Source of the DNA: Labyrinthula sp. Ha
Taxonomy: Eukaryota > Sar > Bigyra > Labyrinthulida > Labyrinthulaceae
DNA: 64,000 nt
Assembly (NCBI GenBank): GCA_015227615.1
Contig: JAALGZ010000007.1
Span: 682,001-746,000, forward strand
Direction of reading: 5' to 3'
Shown here: piece by piece, positions 1 through 11,122 of the stretch
Position numbering within the stretch: position 1 is the first letter of the stretch
Layout of the letters: each line of letters begins with the position of its first letter
Program-made: the position numbers and the translations under genes
Notes under the pieces: model-generated
Databases searched by the model: none
Told to the model about the DNA's origin: nothing
Seen by the model: the letters and a program-made list of their open reading frames with translations, nothing else

Positions 1-2434
1 CAAAGCAGCAGATAATATTTAAATGTTCTTATTTTCAATGAAGTAGAATATACAACACGATCATAATAAAAGTAACTGTTTTAATACTATTGGCCTTATG
101 GTGGGGAATATTTTACTCAATGGGCTATTTTTATTTTAGCCTCAAGGTAATTTTGTGTAATTAACATCCAGGATCATAAAGAAGTAGTGAACAAAGTCAT
201 GATCCTACCAGAAAATAAAGAACTTTTCCCATTGTCTATAAACATGGTAAATCTTATGTTTTTTCAGTTTTGTTCCATCCTATATCTCGTCTGATTGAAA
301 TTTTCTTTGTACCTATATCACGTTCCAACTCCTGGATCTTATTCATTTAGAGTATTTACATTAAGCACTGTCGCATCACTGCAAATATTTTAAATCCATG
401 GAAACTTTTTTCTATGCAAATACAAGAAACTGTCCTTAGCACGAATAGAGGAACTTCGATAATTGGATCTTAATAGGCCATTTTAGTATTTTCTTATTCT
501 TGTTATTATTTCTATTTGTTTCTTAGAATCTTTGGTTCTAATCTTTAATGTTTAAGACTACTTAAGTGACAATAACCTGTACTGATTATCCTTTAAGCCT
601 AATACCTTTATTCTAGATTGTTGTTAATTTGCTTTCCTCGGTTATGGAAATATATAGTTGCTTATTGAAATGGCTAATCTCGAAAAAATGGTATACACAA
701 CAGTTCTAATATCAACATGTCTTTGCCTTGCGAGGTAAGCCTTAGTACAATAAATTCATTAATTAAGAGAATACTGAGGGGGAAGTCAATGATGGGCACT
801 TTAAAGTTTATTCCATAGAAACAGTGATTCTTCGTTGCATAAATTTTTAGAAACTAATGAGCTAATTATCTCGCATATCTTGGGAGTAAATCATAATGTG
901 ACTTACATGGGTCTAATGCCCTATCCACAATTCATGGTTCTACCTCACTTTAAGTTTTTGTCCTATATAATGAGGGACACTGATGTCATTGCTATAATCT
1001 GGAACATTACATTAATATTATAACTCTAGCTACCAATTTCTATTTTTATTCGTCTCAAAATTTCAACAAACTCCAACATGGAAATTGGAATTTAGAATTT
1101 TAAGATTATACCATTTTCAGGCGGGCATCCTGTAGCTCGTAAAAGGGTATCCAACGGATATCACTGCACCTGTTAGTTTTCCTCTAATACACTCAGATTT
1201 TCTTAAGTAATGCTCTGGGTTTAATTGCTAATTTGCTGATACCGAGTTTATTCTTGTTCTTCTTGTAAGACAGCACTTGAAAGACCCGAAGGAAAACTGA
1301 AGTATAACTCTTTCAAAAATATTTATGTAGATTTTCAATTTTAATAAGGATTTTTCTACATTTACTATATATATTAGTTAAATATCCCTCTGTACAGATT
1401 TAAAATAAGTCTTCCGCTATCAAACATACATCTAGCTGCTCCCAGCTCTAGATACCCGTCCCTGTTTAAGACGAAACCTTCACCAGCTTATTGTAGGTGA
1501 CACAATTTCAAGATATGAAAACAAGAAAAATACCAAAAGGAAAAAATCATAAATTAAAGCAAATATACTTTAATACAAGAAATACGTCAAATGAGAAAGC
1601 ACGCTGGTGAATAAATGATTACCGGTTTGCGCTTGAAGTTTAAGTTAGCAATGTAGTAATTAGACAAAGAAATGTGTATCGTACTTTCACATGACTATTC
1701 GGGTAATTTGAAGTAGTTTGTTAAAACTCACTAAATAGATCATATTTTTATGGGAAAAGAGCCGCTTCCATGTAGCTAAAAATATTTTCCATTAGTTTGA
1801 ACTGAGCACAGCGATAGATAGCACTACGTTTGCTCTTATTGGAACTTAAACAAAAAAAATAGCCATGTCGAAGCAAACATCGCGTTTTATAGGATTTAAA
1901 AATGAAATGTTTTCTACGGAAATATATTTCGCTCATAAGTTTTATGTAGGTATAAATAACTCCCAAAGGTAAATTTGGGAAAAGTTGAGCTCAACCTAAG
2001 ATCGCAATTACTTAAACTGAAATAAAGAAGTGCTATGTTGGCAATATTAAAATATGCTAATTGAATAAAATAAAAAAATATGCTACTTTGAATATGTTCT
2101 TGACCTCATACAAATCACGTTAGTGGCCTCACATTATATTGCAGTATACCAAGGACACACAAAGAACTTGTTCTTGTTAGTAGATCTAAGAACAAATCAA
2201 GATCAAAAACAATCCCGCTACGTGGTTAATTAAGGTCAATAACTTTTATTATTAGATTCTAGAGCGAATGTGAGCCAAGTTTATACTTTCCAGAAGGTAC
2301 AGTAATGTTCTGTTTAGGGTAATTGGAACTCAAGAATACTCCTTTGGGCAAAATGCTGATGATTGCAAATATTCCCAAAATCAGGACGAGAGGAGATAGA
2401 TAATAATAGAGAAAATTGAGGAAAAAGTACTAGT
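1..2434. other. Gene-poor AT-rich spacer
   Basis: No reading frame here looks like a gene. The longest (835-1023 plus, 1748-1966 minus) are short and of AT-driven composition, and neither shows a recognisable motif. No repeat or RNA gene was recognised. Confidence 0.6.
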
Positions 2435-2740
2435 ATGACAGAAGAAATCCAAAAGGATACTATCAAGCTAATTAGTGCCGAGGGTGATGAATTTGAGATT
2501 GAACGGACTGCTGCTTATGCTTCATCTACGATAAAAGCTATGATAGAAAGTGATTTCAGAGAGGGCAAAGAGAACGAAATTAAATTTCCAGACATCTCCG
2601 CGAAGATCTTGGGGAAGGTAATTGAGTACATGAAATATAAAGAGAAGTACAAATTATCAGAAACGATTCCTCCAGAATTCCCTCTTGAAAAAGAATCATG
2701 CCTGGAACTTTTAATGGTCGCAAACTTCCTTGATTGCTGA
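2435..2740 (+). CDS. ELOC: Elongin C
   Basis: This 101-residue protein is a single-exon elongin C, the SKP1/POZ-fold adaptor that pairs with elongin B. In other eukaryotes it links VHL/SOCS-box substrate receptors to cullin ubiquitin ligases and takes part in the transcription elongation factor SIII. The sequence shows the family core from end to end: KLISAEGDEFEIER near residue 11, SSTIKAMI near 31, the segment around VIEYMKYKEKY near 63-72, and the diagnostic C-terminus ELLMVANFLDC. Human elongin C has 112 residues and ends in the same way, which separates it from SKP1, whose C-terminal F-box-binding helices are absent. The ATG follows an A-rich leader. An AATAAA lies just after the stop. 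The unknown gene at 2882 follows on the same strand after 141 nt. Identification is by pattern recognition without alignment, but the match is strong. Confidence 0.93.
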   Translation: MTEEIQKDTIKLISAEGDEFEIERTAAYASSTIKAMIESDFREGKENEIKFPDISAKILGKVIEYMKYKEKYKLSETIPPEFPLEKESCLELLMVANFLDC

Positions 2741-2881
2741 AAATAAAACTTTGTTTATAACGTATTTCCCTAAAGTTTAACTTAAATTTTTCCGTGTATA
2801 CTGTTTTTATTAGCTTGGCTCGATTATTTTCAAAAACAAAAGTTTTCTTGTTTTTTTTTCAGAAAAAAAGAGAAGAAGAAA

Positions 2882-3658
2882 ATGGAGTCAAAAATTTTGT
2901 TGTTTGGAAACGAAAACGATAAAAGCACTCTTAAGATAAAAACGAAACAACAAAAACGTGTCAAATTACAAAGCAAATATTACTCACTTAAATCCTACGG
3001 GGTTTCGTTAAGAGCAAAGGTGCTTTTCAAACGTATTCAATATCTTTCTTCTATTCACGCACAACAGAAGCCCTTCATCGAGATAGAAAAACTTTTTACA
3101 CCGAAAACAAACGAAAAATTCAATAATGATATCTACAGATTCAAGTTGTTCTTTCTTTTTGATAGAAATCCTGCTAAGCCACTTGCTGAAACGATTAGCT
3201 CAACTCTAACTTTGTATGGAGGAAATTTGTCCAAGGAGGAAAAAGTTTCGACAAGAAATTTCTTTGTTAAAGATTTGTTGGACAAGAATGAAGATCACAG
3301 CAATTTAGATTTAAAAAATTATTTGAGGAAAACACTTATTAATCTTACAAAAGAATATAAGTTAATTCCAAAAAGTGGAGCTGAGAATTGTAAGATTGGA
3401 TTAAGTTTTGTTTGTCCATTAAAAAAAGTTCATGTGAAGTTATTCAAGCTAATTCACTTATCAAGTTTTTTGAGAGAAAATGATCTAAAATATATAAAGA
3501 TAAATAACAAGTTAATCGACTTGATAACTTTTGAAAGAATAGTTGTGGTTCAAGAAGAGATAAACCAAGAAGTGGAGAAAATGATGAGGTTTATTAGATT
3601 AGTTGATACAGACTCAACAGGTCTGTTAAAAGTATTTGATGCTAAAGATGTCGTTTAA
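2882..3658 (+). CDS. Hypothetical basic protein, 258 aa
   Basis: I do not recognise this protein. It begins at an ATG after an A-rich leader and is very lysine-rich, with a basic N-terminal 50 residues (KIKTKQQKRVKLQSK). A mixed helical region follows, then a C-terminal stretch with heptad-like spacing (VVVQEEINQEVEKMMRFIRLV). There is no signal peptide, membrane segment or catalytic motif. Composition suggests a nucleic-acid-associated or nuclear protein, but that is inference. A pyrimidine run ending in CAG (about 2845-2862) lies just upstream and could be a splice acceptor in the 5' leader. Its TAA stop is only 2 nt from the stop of the convergent uS7 gene, so the two mRNAs must overlap at their 3' ends. 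The long frame in an AT-rich background and its tight packing with real genes support it as a gene. Confidence 0.75.
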   Translation: MESKILLFGNENDKSTLKIKTKQQKRVKLQSKYYSLKSYGVSLRAKVLFKRIQYLSSIHAQQKPFIEIEKLFTPKTNEKFNNDIYRFKLFFLFDRNPAKPLAETISSTLTLYGGNLSKEEKVSTRNFFVKDLLDKNEDHSNLDLKNYLRKTLINLTKEYKLIPKSGAENCKIGLSFVCPLKKVHVKLFKLIHLSSFLRENDLKYIKINNKLIDLITFERIVVVQEEINQEVEKMMRFIRLVDTDSTGLLKVFDAKDVV

Positions 3659-3660
3659 GT

Positions 3661-4098
3661 CTATGACCAACGATGATATATATTACCTTTATTCTCTTCA
3701 GCCTCTTTCATTATTGTATTCTTCTTTTCAACTGCTTTCCCTTTGTTTAACGAAGCCTCCATCAACTCTTTCGCTAACTTTTCACTGAAGTCTCTTTTCA
3801 CTTTTGTCTCTCTCGCAGACCAGACAATATTTCTCAATGCTAAATTGTTTCTTTGAGCTTCCATCAGAGGAAAAGGGACTCGGATTCTAGACGCTCCCCT
3901 CTTTTGAGAGCGCATAACAACTGGAGGTGCAGCATTAGCAACGGCCTGAAGTAGGGTCTTGTCCGCGCTGTATCCTTGGCTATGTATAATGTTAAAGCTT
4001 TCATTGACAATTCGTGAGGCTACAGCTTTTTTCCCATCTTTCATAACAATGTTGATGAGTTTTGTTGTTAGGGCTAGTTGGTGAGGTTTTAAAGACAT
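3661..4098 (-). CDS. Bacterial-type ribosomal protein uS7, probably mitochondrial
   Basis: This 145-residue protein is a uS7 of the bacterial/organellar type, a 30S head protein that binds the 3' domain of small-subunit rRNA. Family signatures in order are LINIVMKDGKKAVASRIV near residues 15-32, a QAVANAAPPVVMRSQKRGASRIRVPF-like core (residues about 52-80), the WSARE segment near 95, LAKELMEASLNKGKAV near 109-124, and the C-terminal YHRW. It lacks the N-terminal 20-30 residues typical of bacterial S7. No clear targeting peptide is visible in this frame, so an upstream mini-exon may be missing. I chose the ATG at 4098; the frame extends three codons upstream only with a GTG. Nuclear coding suggests import into mitochondria, but a plastid copy cannot be excluded. 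It converges on the 258-aa gene with a 2-nt gap. Confidence 0.88.
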   Translation of the reverse strand: MSLKPHQLALTTKLINIVMKDGKKAVASRIVNESFNIIHSQGYSADKTLLQAVANAAPPVVMRSQKRGASRIRVPFPLMEAQRNNLALRNIVWSARETKVKRDFSEKLAKELMEASLNKGKAVEKKNTIMKEAEENKGNIYHRWS

Positions 4099-4107
4099 GG
4101 TTTTCAC

Positions 4108-7100
4108 GGACTACAGTAATGTCGTATTAGATTTCCATTCTGGCGTGGAGAGACTATCATTAAAGTTCCAAACCAAAAGAAATATGCTCAAGATACAACA
4201 AAAAAACAGAAACTCGCCCTAGATTGCACAAGGGTCATAACACCAAAGGTATTAACTTTGCTTCATTTAGTTCTGAGGCAATGAATTGGTCATACGAGTT
4301 GCAGCCGATGTCAATAGTACAATAGAGAAGCAGGTGAAATTGCTGCCGACACAGATGGAACTTCTTCTTCCACTTTTCCTTCTCACCCACCTTGAATTAA
4401 TGTAATTTCAACATTTTTTTCTGGTAATTATTTGAAAAAAATATTAATTGGTCCCTCTTTAGCACTGGGAATCCCGGCAGCCTCATCTCGCAAGAGTTTA
4501 TCTCGCAGCCACTTTAGCAAGACCGCCATAGTCTAATGAATAGTTAGGTTTCACTTTATTTACTCCTGTGTCTACTTAAATTGCACTAAAATCTCCGTTG
4601 TTTCTTTTCCTGTCTCACTGTTCAATTGCTGGTAAAGGAGTTAACTGGGCCTTGTGACCTAAGCTTCTATGAGCTAGATCTCGGCTGCACTTTCTCATAA
4701 CCACCGATAGTCATATTAGTGCTGATCCTATGTACTACTGACTCGTACTACCTGACCTTCTCCTGCCCTTTATCTCTCTTACTGAATATCAAAAATTCTT
4801 GATTTTCTTAGTTCAATATCTGACTTACTCATGATCTCACCAAACGTTGCGATTACACAAAATGCTGTTTAAATGAAAATAGATTGGAAAAGATTATAAA
4901 ATTTTTCTTTCAAGTATGAGGAACTTTAGACGGATGATATGAAATACAAACATCCGTTTTCAAAAGTTTAATGAGATGTATGGTGATATCTTTTACAAGT
5001 TTCCATACCTTTTTGACAGATTCTCAGCGGAAGACGCTTAAGAAGGAGTTCTAGGCCTATGCATACATCCTATTTCATGAGTGATAGACTTAAGGGTTAA
5101 GGGTTTTCAAAAGGAATAGATAGGGATTGAAATGATCCATTGGGGGCATACTACGGGGAGTCTTGTTAGGTTGGAGGTTGAGATGATTCAGATGTCAACT
5201 TTGCTAGTTAGGTAGGAATAAAGTCTTGCGAGTTTGGCAGGTTCCACTTGTGATTCCCTACGAGATAGAAGGTTTTCTCTGCTCTTCGACAGTTTCGGGC
5301 TTATAATAATGAGTAGGTGCAGTTGTGATGCTCCAGGTGTCAAGATGCTGCAGCTAGTCCAAGTAGTTCTTGAACTTGGCGGATAGATTAATGCTTACTA
5401 GAATAATGTTTCCTCATTAACCTTGATGTTTGTAGTAATCTAGATGTAAGGAGATTCCTGAGCCTGCGCTTGGTAGGTCATATCATCCTGTGTACTTAAT
5501 AGCTGTTCGAGTCAGTAGCCTTGTGGATTCTGGACAAGTTGCGCTGACTCAATATATCAATTTAATCGTTAAAATCTAGATTAATTATACATTCTTGAAA
5601 GAAATATGCTATAGGACTGTTTTCCGTAATCTCCAGGGTTTTCCCTTCTATTCAAAGTGGATGCATTTCGGTGTTTTGAGCTGCATCCAGTTGAGAATGG
5701 TGCTTTGATCATATTTTGAGTAGGACGTTTTACATATCTAGATTTTTTTCAAGGAATCTACATTCTTCTATTAGAGCACTGTTAAGAGTACAGTTCATCT
5801 TTCTTATTGTTTTCTCAAACAATTTCTTATTATACGTATTATTGGGCAGTTGCCGAGGACATATATCTCAGAGGTGAGAACCACGCTACATAAAACCTAT
5901 GTTTTTACTTTTTCTGCAGAGCGACCTATTGAAACTATGTTCATGATCTTGACAATGCTGATGTTACAATTGTTCAAACATATTGGCATAGGTTAGAATG
6001 CTAACCCTTTCGAGTTTAAGAAGTACTTAAAGACTTAAATTTCTCTACTGGATAAGCGACCTTCCCTAACATGGTTCTTATTTCGTCTTCCAGTTCTATT
6101 ATTGTTATAAACAACATCTAATCTATCTATGACAAACAACCTCCAATATATGCTGCAATTCAATGCTCTGTCACAAGAACTGTGCTTAAAGCTATTGTTT
6201 AGCTTTTTCACTCATCAACAGTTTCTTGCATTCTTCATGAGAGCAATTGATCAAATGTTTCTTTGTGGTTATAGTTGAAGTTGATCACTTATATAACATC
6301 ATTTGCTACTTAGAGAGGTATTTACCTTAAATATCTATTTTCTAATGCCGAAAATGTGGTAAAATTTATGTATTTGCCCAATAAAAGGACTGATTTCAAT
6401 GTCCTATTCGCTTTGAGCCAGGAGGTAATACAGAAGAGTCAGGTAACAGAAAAGGTACCTAGATACTCTTATATTTGGTAAAATGATTCCATCCATTCTG
6501 TTTACTATAAAACTATGACCCAAAACAAGTATAGCAGTGGAAAATGGATCATATGAAAACACCCCTTCTCAACTATACTGTCTAATTGGGATTTACTACA
6601 GTTTTAACAGCTACATTTTTTATAATGCAAAAACTATCTTTGTAAAATTAATCAAGAGTTGATGTTATTTCAAGGAGACTTAAATAAGAATAGGCTTGAC
6701 AAAAGCAAATATTTTTACCAAATCAAAAAAAATCTGTTCGGTTGCTTACTAAAACTTTCTTCTACAATATTATTTAGAGTATAGATCCCATTTGTTGTGT
6801 GTTGGCTTGTGTCCTATCCCGCTTGATAAATGGGCAACTTGTTAATAGTTAGTTGCAAACAATTTTCAATTATTTTACTGACCCATTTAAATCTCGTTCT
6901 GAAAATAGGAATAAGTTTCTGAGATCTTGTTTATTTTATTTTGCCTTTTTTGGATGTGGGTGGTCTTAAAATGTAGCACTGCATTATTAGCCAATGGTTC
7001 AGTTTACATGTTCTTATACGTTATTGAGATCATCTTATGAGATTTTTCAGAGCCACTGGCCATATTTTAAAAACTAGCCGTTTGTTCAAGGTAATTTATC

Positions 7101-9872
7101 TGTTTTATAATTTTTCATTTGAGTTACATTGAAGACAATTTTTACTATAAAAGGCCGTTTCTTGGTGATTTTTCTTGTAGCTGTCTCTTAGATTGGTAAA
7201 CAGTAACGCAGCCTATATTCCTAATAAAACATATCTTATTAACCTTTGAGAATTGTTGTCGGGGTGTAAGAATAACGGAGATCTCTAGGTTCTGAAATAC
7301 ATCTGAATTACATTTCTTTTCATCTTTATGATATAAACGTATGTCTTAACTGACAGTTCTATTAAATACACCTGAAACTTTGCCCTCCTGAATGTGTTTA
7401 AAAAGAGATAATACTATCAAAAACCCTACTTCTCTGTATTTTTTATCTCACAAAAGATATATACTGTCAAATCCCCTTTTACATGGGTTGATTTACCTGG
7501 TTAAACATGTCTCTTTTTAATTTTATGCTCAAAAAGAACAGAAGCTATATTCTCTTAGTGCTTTGGATGAGCCGTTTTTTTTGTGTTCATTTAGGCACCT
7601 CTCTTCACGACATTGCAAAGTTTACCCTGTTACTATACAGATGCATAAGTTGGATTATTGCCCTACAATGGTTATCTTATTATATATGGTACTCTTTTAT
7701 ATCTAATTCCTTAGTTGTCCCGGCTCAAGTTCTTTTTACTACTTTCAGAGTTATTTGTGTCAAAGCTTCTAGTATTTTTTATCTTTGCGGAAGTTGAATG
7801 ACTCCAGGGTCCAATGATGACTCAATGTTTACTTAACTATACTCTTGTTGAAAGCTGTGTAATCTTCTGTATTATTATTTAATTGAAATTTTGTTTTGCT
7901 TTAGTGATATTTTCCGAATTAAGATTGATGTATCATTTCTTTTTTTTTGTACAAAATTCAGTTGCTGATACCCTTTGTGAACGAGAATGTGCAAATACTT
8001 TATGTGATACTGCATATTAAGGAGGTACTTCTTAGTATCATCTTTCTATTATATTCTGTAGAAAGGTTTGTACTTTTATATTTCTCCCTTTTTCCAAGTT
8101 ACAACTCTATTTTTAACAATAAAACAACCCTTAAGCTTTAATAACTTTTCCAGTGATAATGTACTTTTATTATTTATATAGGAGAATAATCACGTTGCCT
8201 TCTTTCTTCAGTAATGCTCTACCCACTTGAGTTTTGAAATCGTTTCTTAGAGTAGCGTTCTTTTTTTTTGCGTTTATGGGTCATTTCCTATTCCCATACC
8301 TTCATAAAGTTTTCACATGCTTTCAAGGCCAGAGTGAAGCTTGCAATGATTCCGCAAGGGTGTATTTTTTGCTGATTGTATTAATAAATATTTTCAGCTT
8401 GTTGTCCTTAGCGATTCTGATATCACTAACACTTAAAACAAGTTCTTCAGTCGAGAAGGCAACTACGTCAGTCGATTTAACTAATGATGTTGGCAAAACT
8501 AACCTATCTGTAAAACTGCTAATATTCACCTTTACCTTCAAACTCTTGCATCCCTTAACACGATGACATTGCATCATGAAAACTGATAGTTACATGTTCT
8601 TATCTAAGAATAAAATATATTTCTGTCTATCTAAAGTACCTAACCTCATAAAAAATATAAGTTACTTTTATTTACACTTACTTATGAACTATAAGCCTTC
8701 AATCAAAGTATTAGTAAAGCAGTTTTGTGCCAGAAACTCATAAGGTCTCATATATATTGATTAGATGTTTTGAATGGAGCTGACAAAATAGGAGTTGGTT
8801 TGAGTTCTGTTAACAACGCCAGATCCCATATAAATTGATCTCTCTATCTGTTAGGTAGAATATACATACGGTGGAAATTTTGAACCAGCTTTAAAATAAA
8901 ACCAACAAAGCAAATTTATTTTATTGCTTAAGTCTATAATAAACATAGTACTTACATTTTCTTCACTTTGACATCCAAAAATTATTGTTTTAGCTCAAAG
9001 GTGAACCAATGTCAATTTATATGTTATACACAGAAGATTTTTATGTACTAAGCAAAGATTGAAACTAAATGAAGATCTAACTGGCCATGTTTTGAGAGAA
9101 CTCACTTAGGTATAAGACGTTAATATCCACAAAAGGAGTTATGTGTCTTAAATTCAACGTATTGTAAATAAGCCCTAGTGAGAAAGCAAGAGCGGGGGGT
9201 ATCTGTAAATAAATGACAAAAGAATTTTACATTCTCTCTTCAATTGGAAATTTAGGGCAAAAAGGCTAAGCCTACAGCATGATTTCTCATTAATGCAACT
9301 AACTCCGCGTAAGTGTCTCTTCAAGCTAGCATTTCGGTGCTTTGCTCTTGTACTAAGATCTTATGCATTTTTTACTTAAATTATGTAATAACCCAGAAAA
9401 CATCTATTTTAATACCTTCCTTATAAGAACTATATATTTTAATCACAGCAGGCGCTAGACAATATTCTTCTTTTTTTCAAAAACATTCCATTGAGCCATA
9501 TGGGTAACAGATAGGTGTCCTGGTCTCTAGGAGGTTCTCCTGATAGGATATGAAAAAAATATTCAGTACATAGTATTAACATCCTTTTAGAAGTATGAAT
9601 AGCACGATCCAATACCTTGGCTCTGAAGTAATAGTATATCGTTTATATGGCAGTTTTGGCAACCTTTGACACTTGTCTCGTGATCAAAATTGTTATGAGA
9701 TAGAGTATAAGATTTCTTTTTTATGGGGAAATCTTATTAATCATTATTTCCCAAAACCCTTTTATATTATACTTAGGTACAAAACTACTTACCATAATAC
9801 TATGTTCTGCTTTCCTTTCTTGCATTTTTTTCTTAACTCAACGGGGCATTACTGCCTTTAAGAAAAAGAATA
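4108..9872. other. Long gene-poor spacer
   Basis: Almost 5.8 kb contains no convincing gene. Open frames at 7507-7797 (96 aa, hydrophobic) and 8234-8566 follow T-rich composition and show no family motif. The part from about 5040 to 5560 is richer in G on the plus strand than its surroundings and its minus strand has short coding-like stretches, possibly an old unidentified insertion. Confidence 0.5.
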
Positions 9873-10966
9873 ATGGAAGACCTATCTCCACTATTATCTA
9901 AATTGATTAAGAGAGAGGCTCTTACAGAAGATGAGGCAGTTTTTGCAACTGAGGCGATAGCTTCTGGGAATGCGAATGAGCACCAAGTTGCTGCATTTCT
10001 TGTCCTATTAGCTTCAAAAGGTGAAACATCAGTTGAAATCATGGCCATGGCAAAGGTTATGAGGCAACACGTCCTGAAACCTGTTATTGAAAGTGATGAA
10101 CCTAAAGGTTTCAAGAATGTAATTGACATCGTTGGTACTGGAGGAGATGGTATGGATACAATAAATATTTCTACTTCAGCAGCTATATTGGCTTCTGCCT
10201 GCGGTGCCATTGTTGCTAAACATGGTTCTACATCAGTATCAAGTAAGTCTGGCTCCTCTGATGTAATTTCGAAACTCGGAGTTCCACTTCTCGGGCCAGA
10301 AAAAGTTGGCTCCTTTTTGGAAAAGGCTGGTATGTGCTTTCTTTATGCTCCAAAGTATCATCCGGCAATGAAACATGTCGTCCCAATTAGAAAAGCTCTC
10401 AAGGTAAGAAGTATTTTTAACATCCTAGGACCTTTGCTGAACCCATTTGGTGTGAAACGAATGCTTTTAGGTGTGTACAGTGAAGATCTATTACCAATTT
10501 ATGCTGATGCCGTATTCAAATTAGGGGTTGAACATGCTCTTGTTGTACACGGATCTGGAATGGATGAGTTGAATACTCTAGGACCTGTTAAAATAGTCGA
10601 AGTTACCAAAACTGGTAAGAGATCGTTCACCCTAGATCCTTTTAAAGATCTGGCGTTGCCTAAATGTAGCCTTGCCGATCTTAAAGGCGGGTCAGCAGAG
10701 GAAAATGCAGCTGCTATAAGGAACTTATTTTCGAATAACATCCCTTCTGGAGAAGAGTAAATTTCAAATTTTATTTTAGCTTTAGGGAGAAGTATGCAAG
10801 GCTAGGAGAGACTGTTGCCCTGAATGCAGGCGTTGGTTTGTTTGTGTCTGGAAAATATGATTCTATAAAGGCTGGAGTCGATGCTGCATTAACATGTTTA
10901 AGAGCAGGAAAGGCAGAAGACCAGCTTAAAAATTTGGTAACCATAGGAACTTCTCTACAAGAGTAA
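9873..10966 (+). CDS. trpD: Anthranilate phosphoribosyltransferase (two exons)
   Basis: This enzyme joins anthranilate to PRPP to give phosphoribosylanthranilate, the second step of tryptophan synthesis. The protein of about 354-356 residues has the full family layout: an N-terminal helical domain, the glycine-rich GTGGDGMDTINIST PRPP site near residues 88-101, KHGSTSVSSKSGSSDV near 116-131, NILGPLLNPFGVKR near 184-197, and a C-terminal LNAGVGLFVSGK segment in exon 2. Exon 1 is 9873-10756. The intron is 10757-10785 (29 nt) or, with the earlier acceptor, 10757-10779 (23 nt); both keep frame. Exon 2 ends with TAA at 10966. Without splicing the frame stops at 10760, leaving 295 residues and losing the conserved C-terminal domain. 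It is a stand-alone enzyme, not fused to trpG. It converges on the giant gene 156 nt away. Confidence 0.93.
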
Positions 10967-11122
10967 AGATTCTTTAGCCTACTACTCGGCAGGTCGGCCG
11001 AAGATAGATCTATTTTGACAAAGTCCAGTGCTATAAACACTTTTCCCCTCAACTTGCTCCAGTCTTTCTTCACAATAGATAAGAAGATCTAAACTTAATA
11101 AGACTTATGTATTAGGGGTTAA

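Noticed and set aside
2435-2740. SKP1 as the identity of the POZ-fold protein
   Set aside because: It ends in NFLDC right after the POZ fold as elongin C does, and lacks the SKP1 C-terminal helices.
7507-7797. 96-codon ATG frame encoding a hydrophobic protein
   Set aside because: Residues follow the T-rich composition (F, L, I, S, Y), there is no motif, and it lies in a spacer. Likely chance.
8234-8577. Overlapping frames of 110 and 84 codons on opposite strands
   Set aside because: The longer frame starts with TTG and has no early ATG; neither shows a family motif.
10499-10760. In-frame stop ending trpD at 295 residues
   Set aside because: The conserved C-terminal domain continues after a 29-nt (or 23-nt) GT...AG segment, so the stop lies in an intron and the gene is not truncated.
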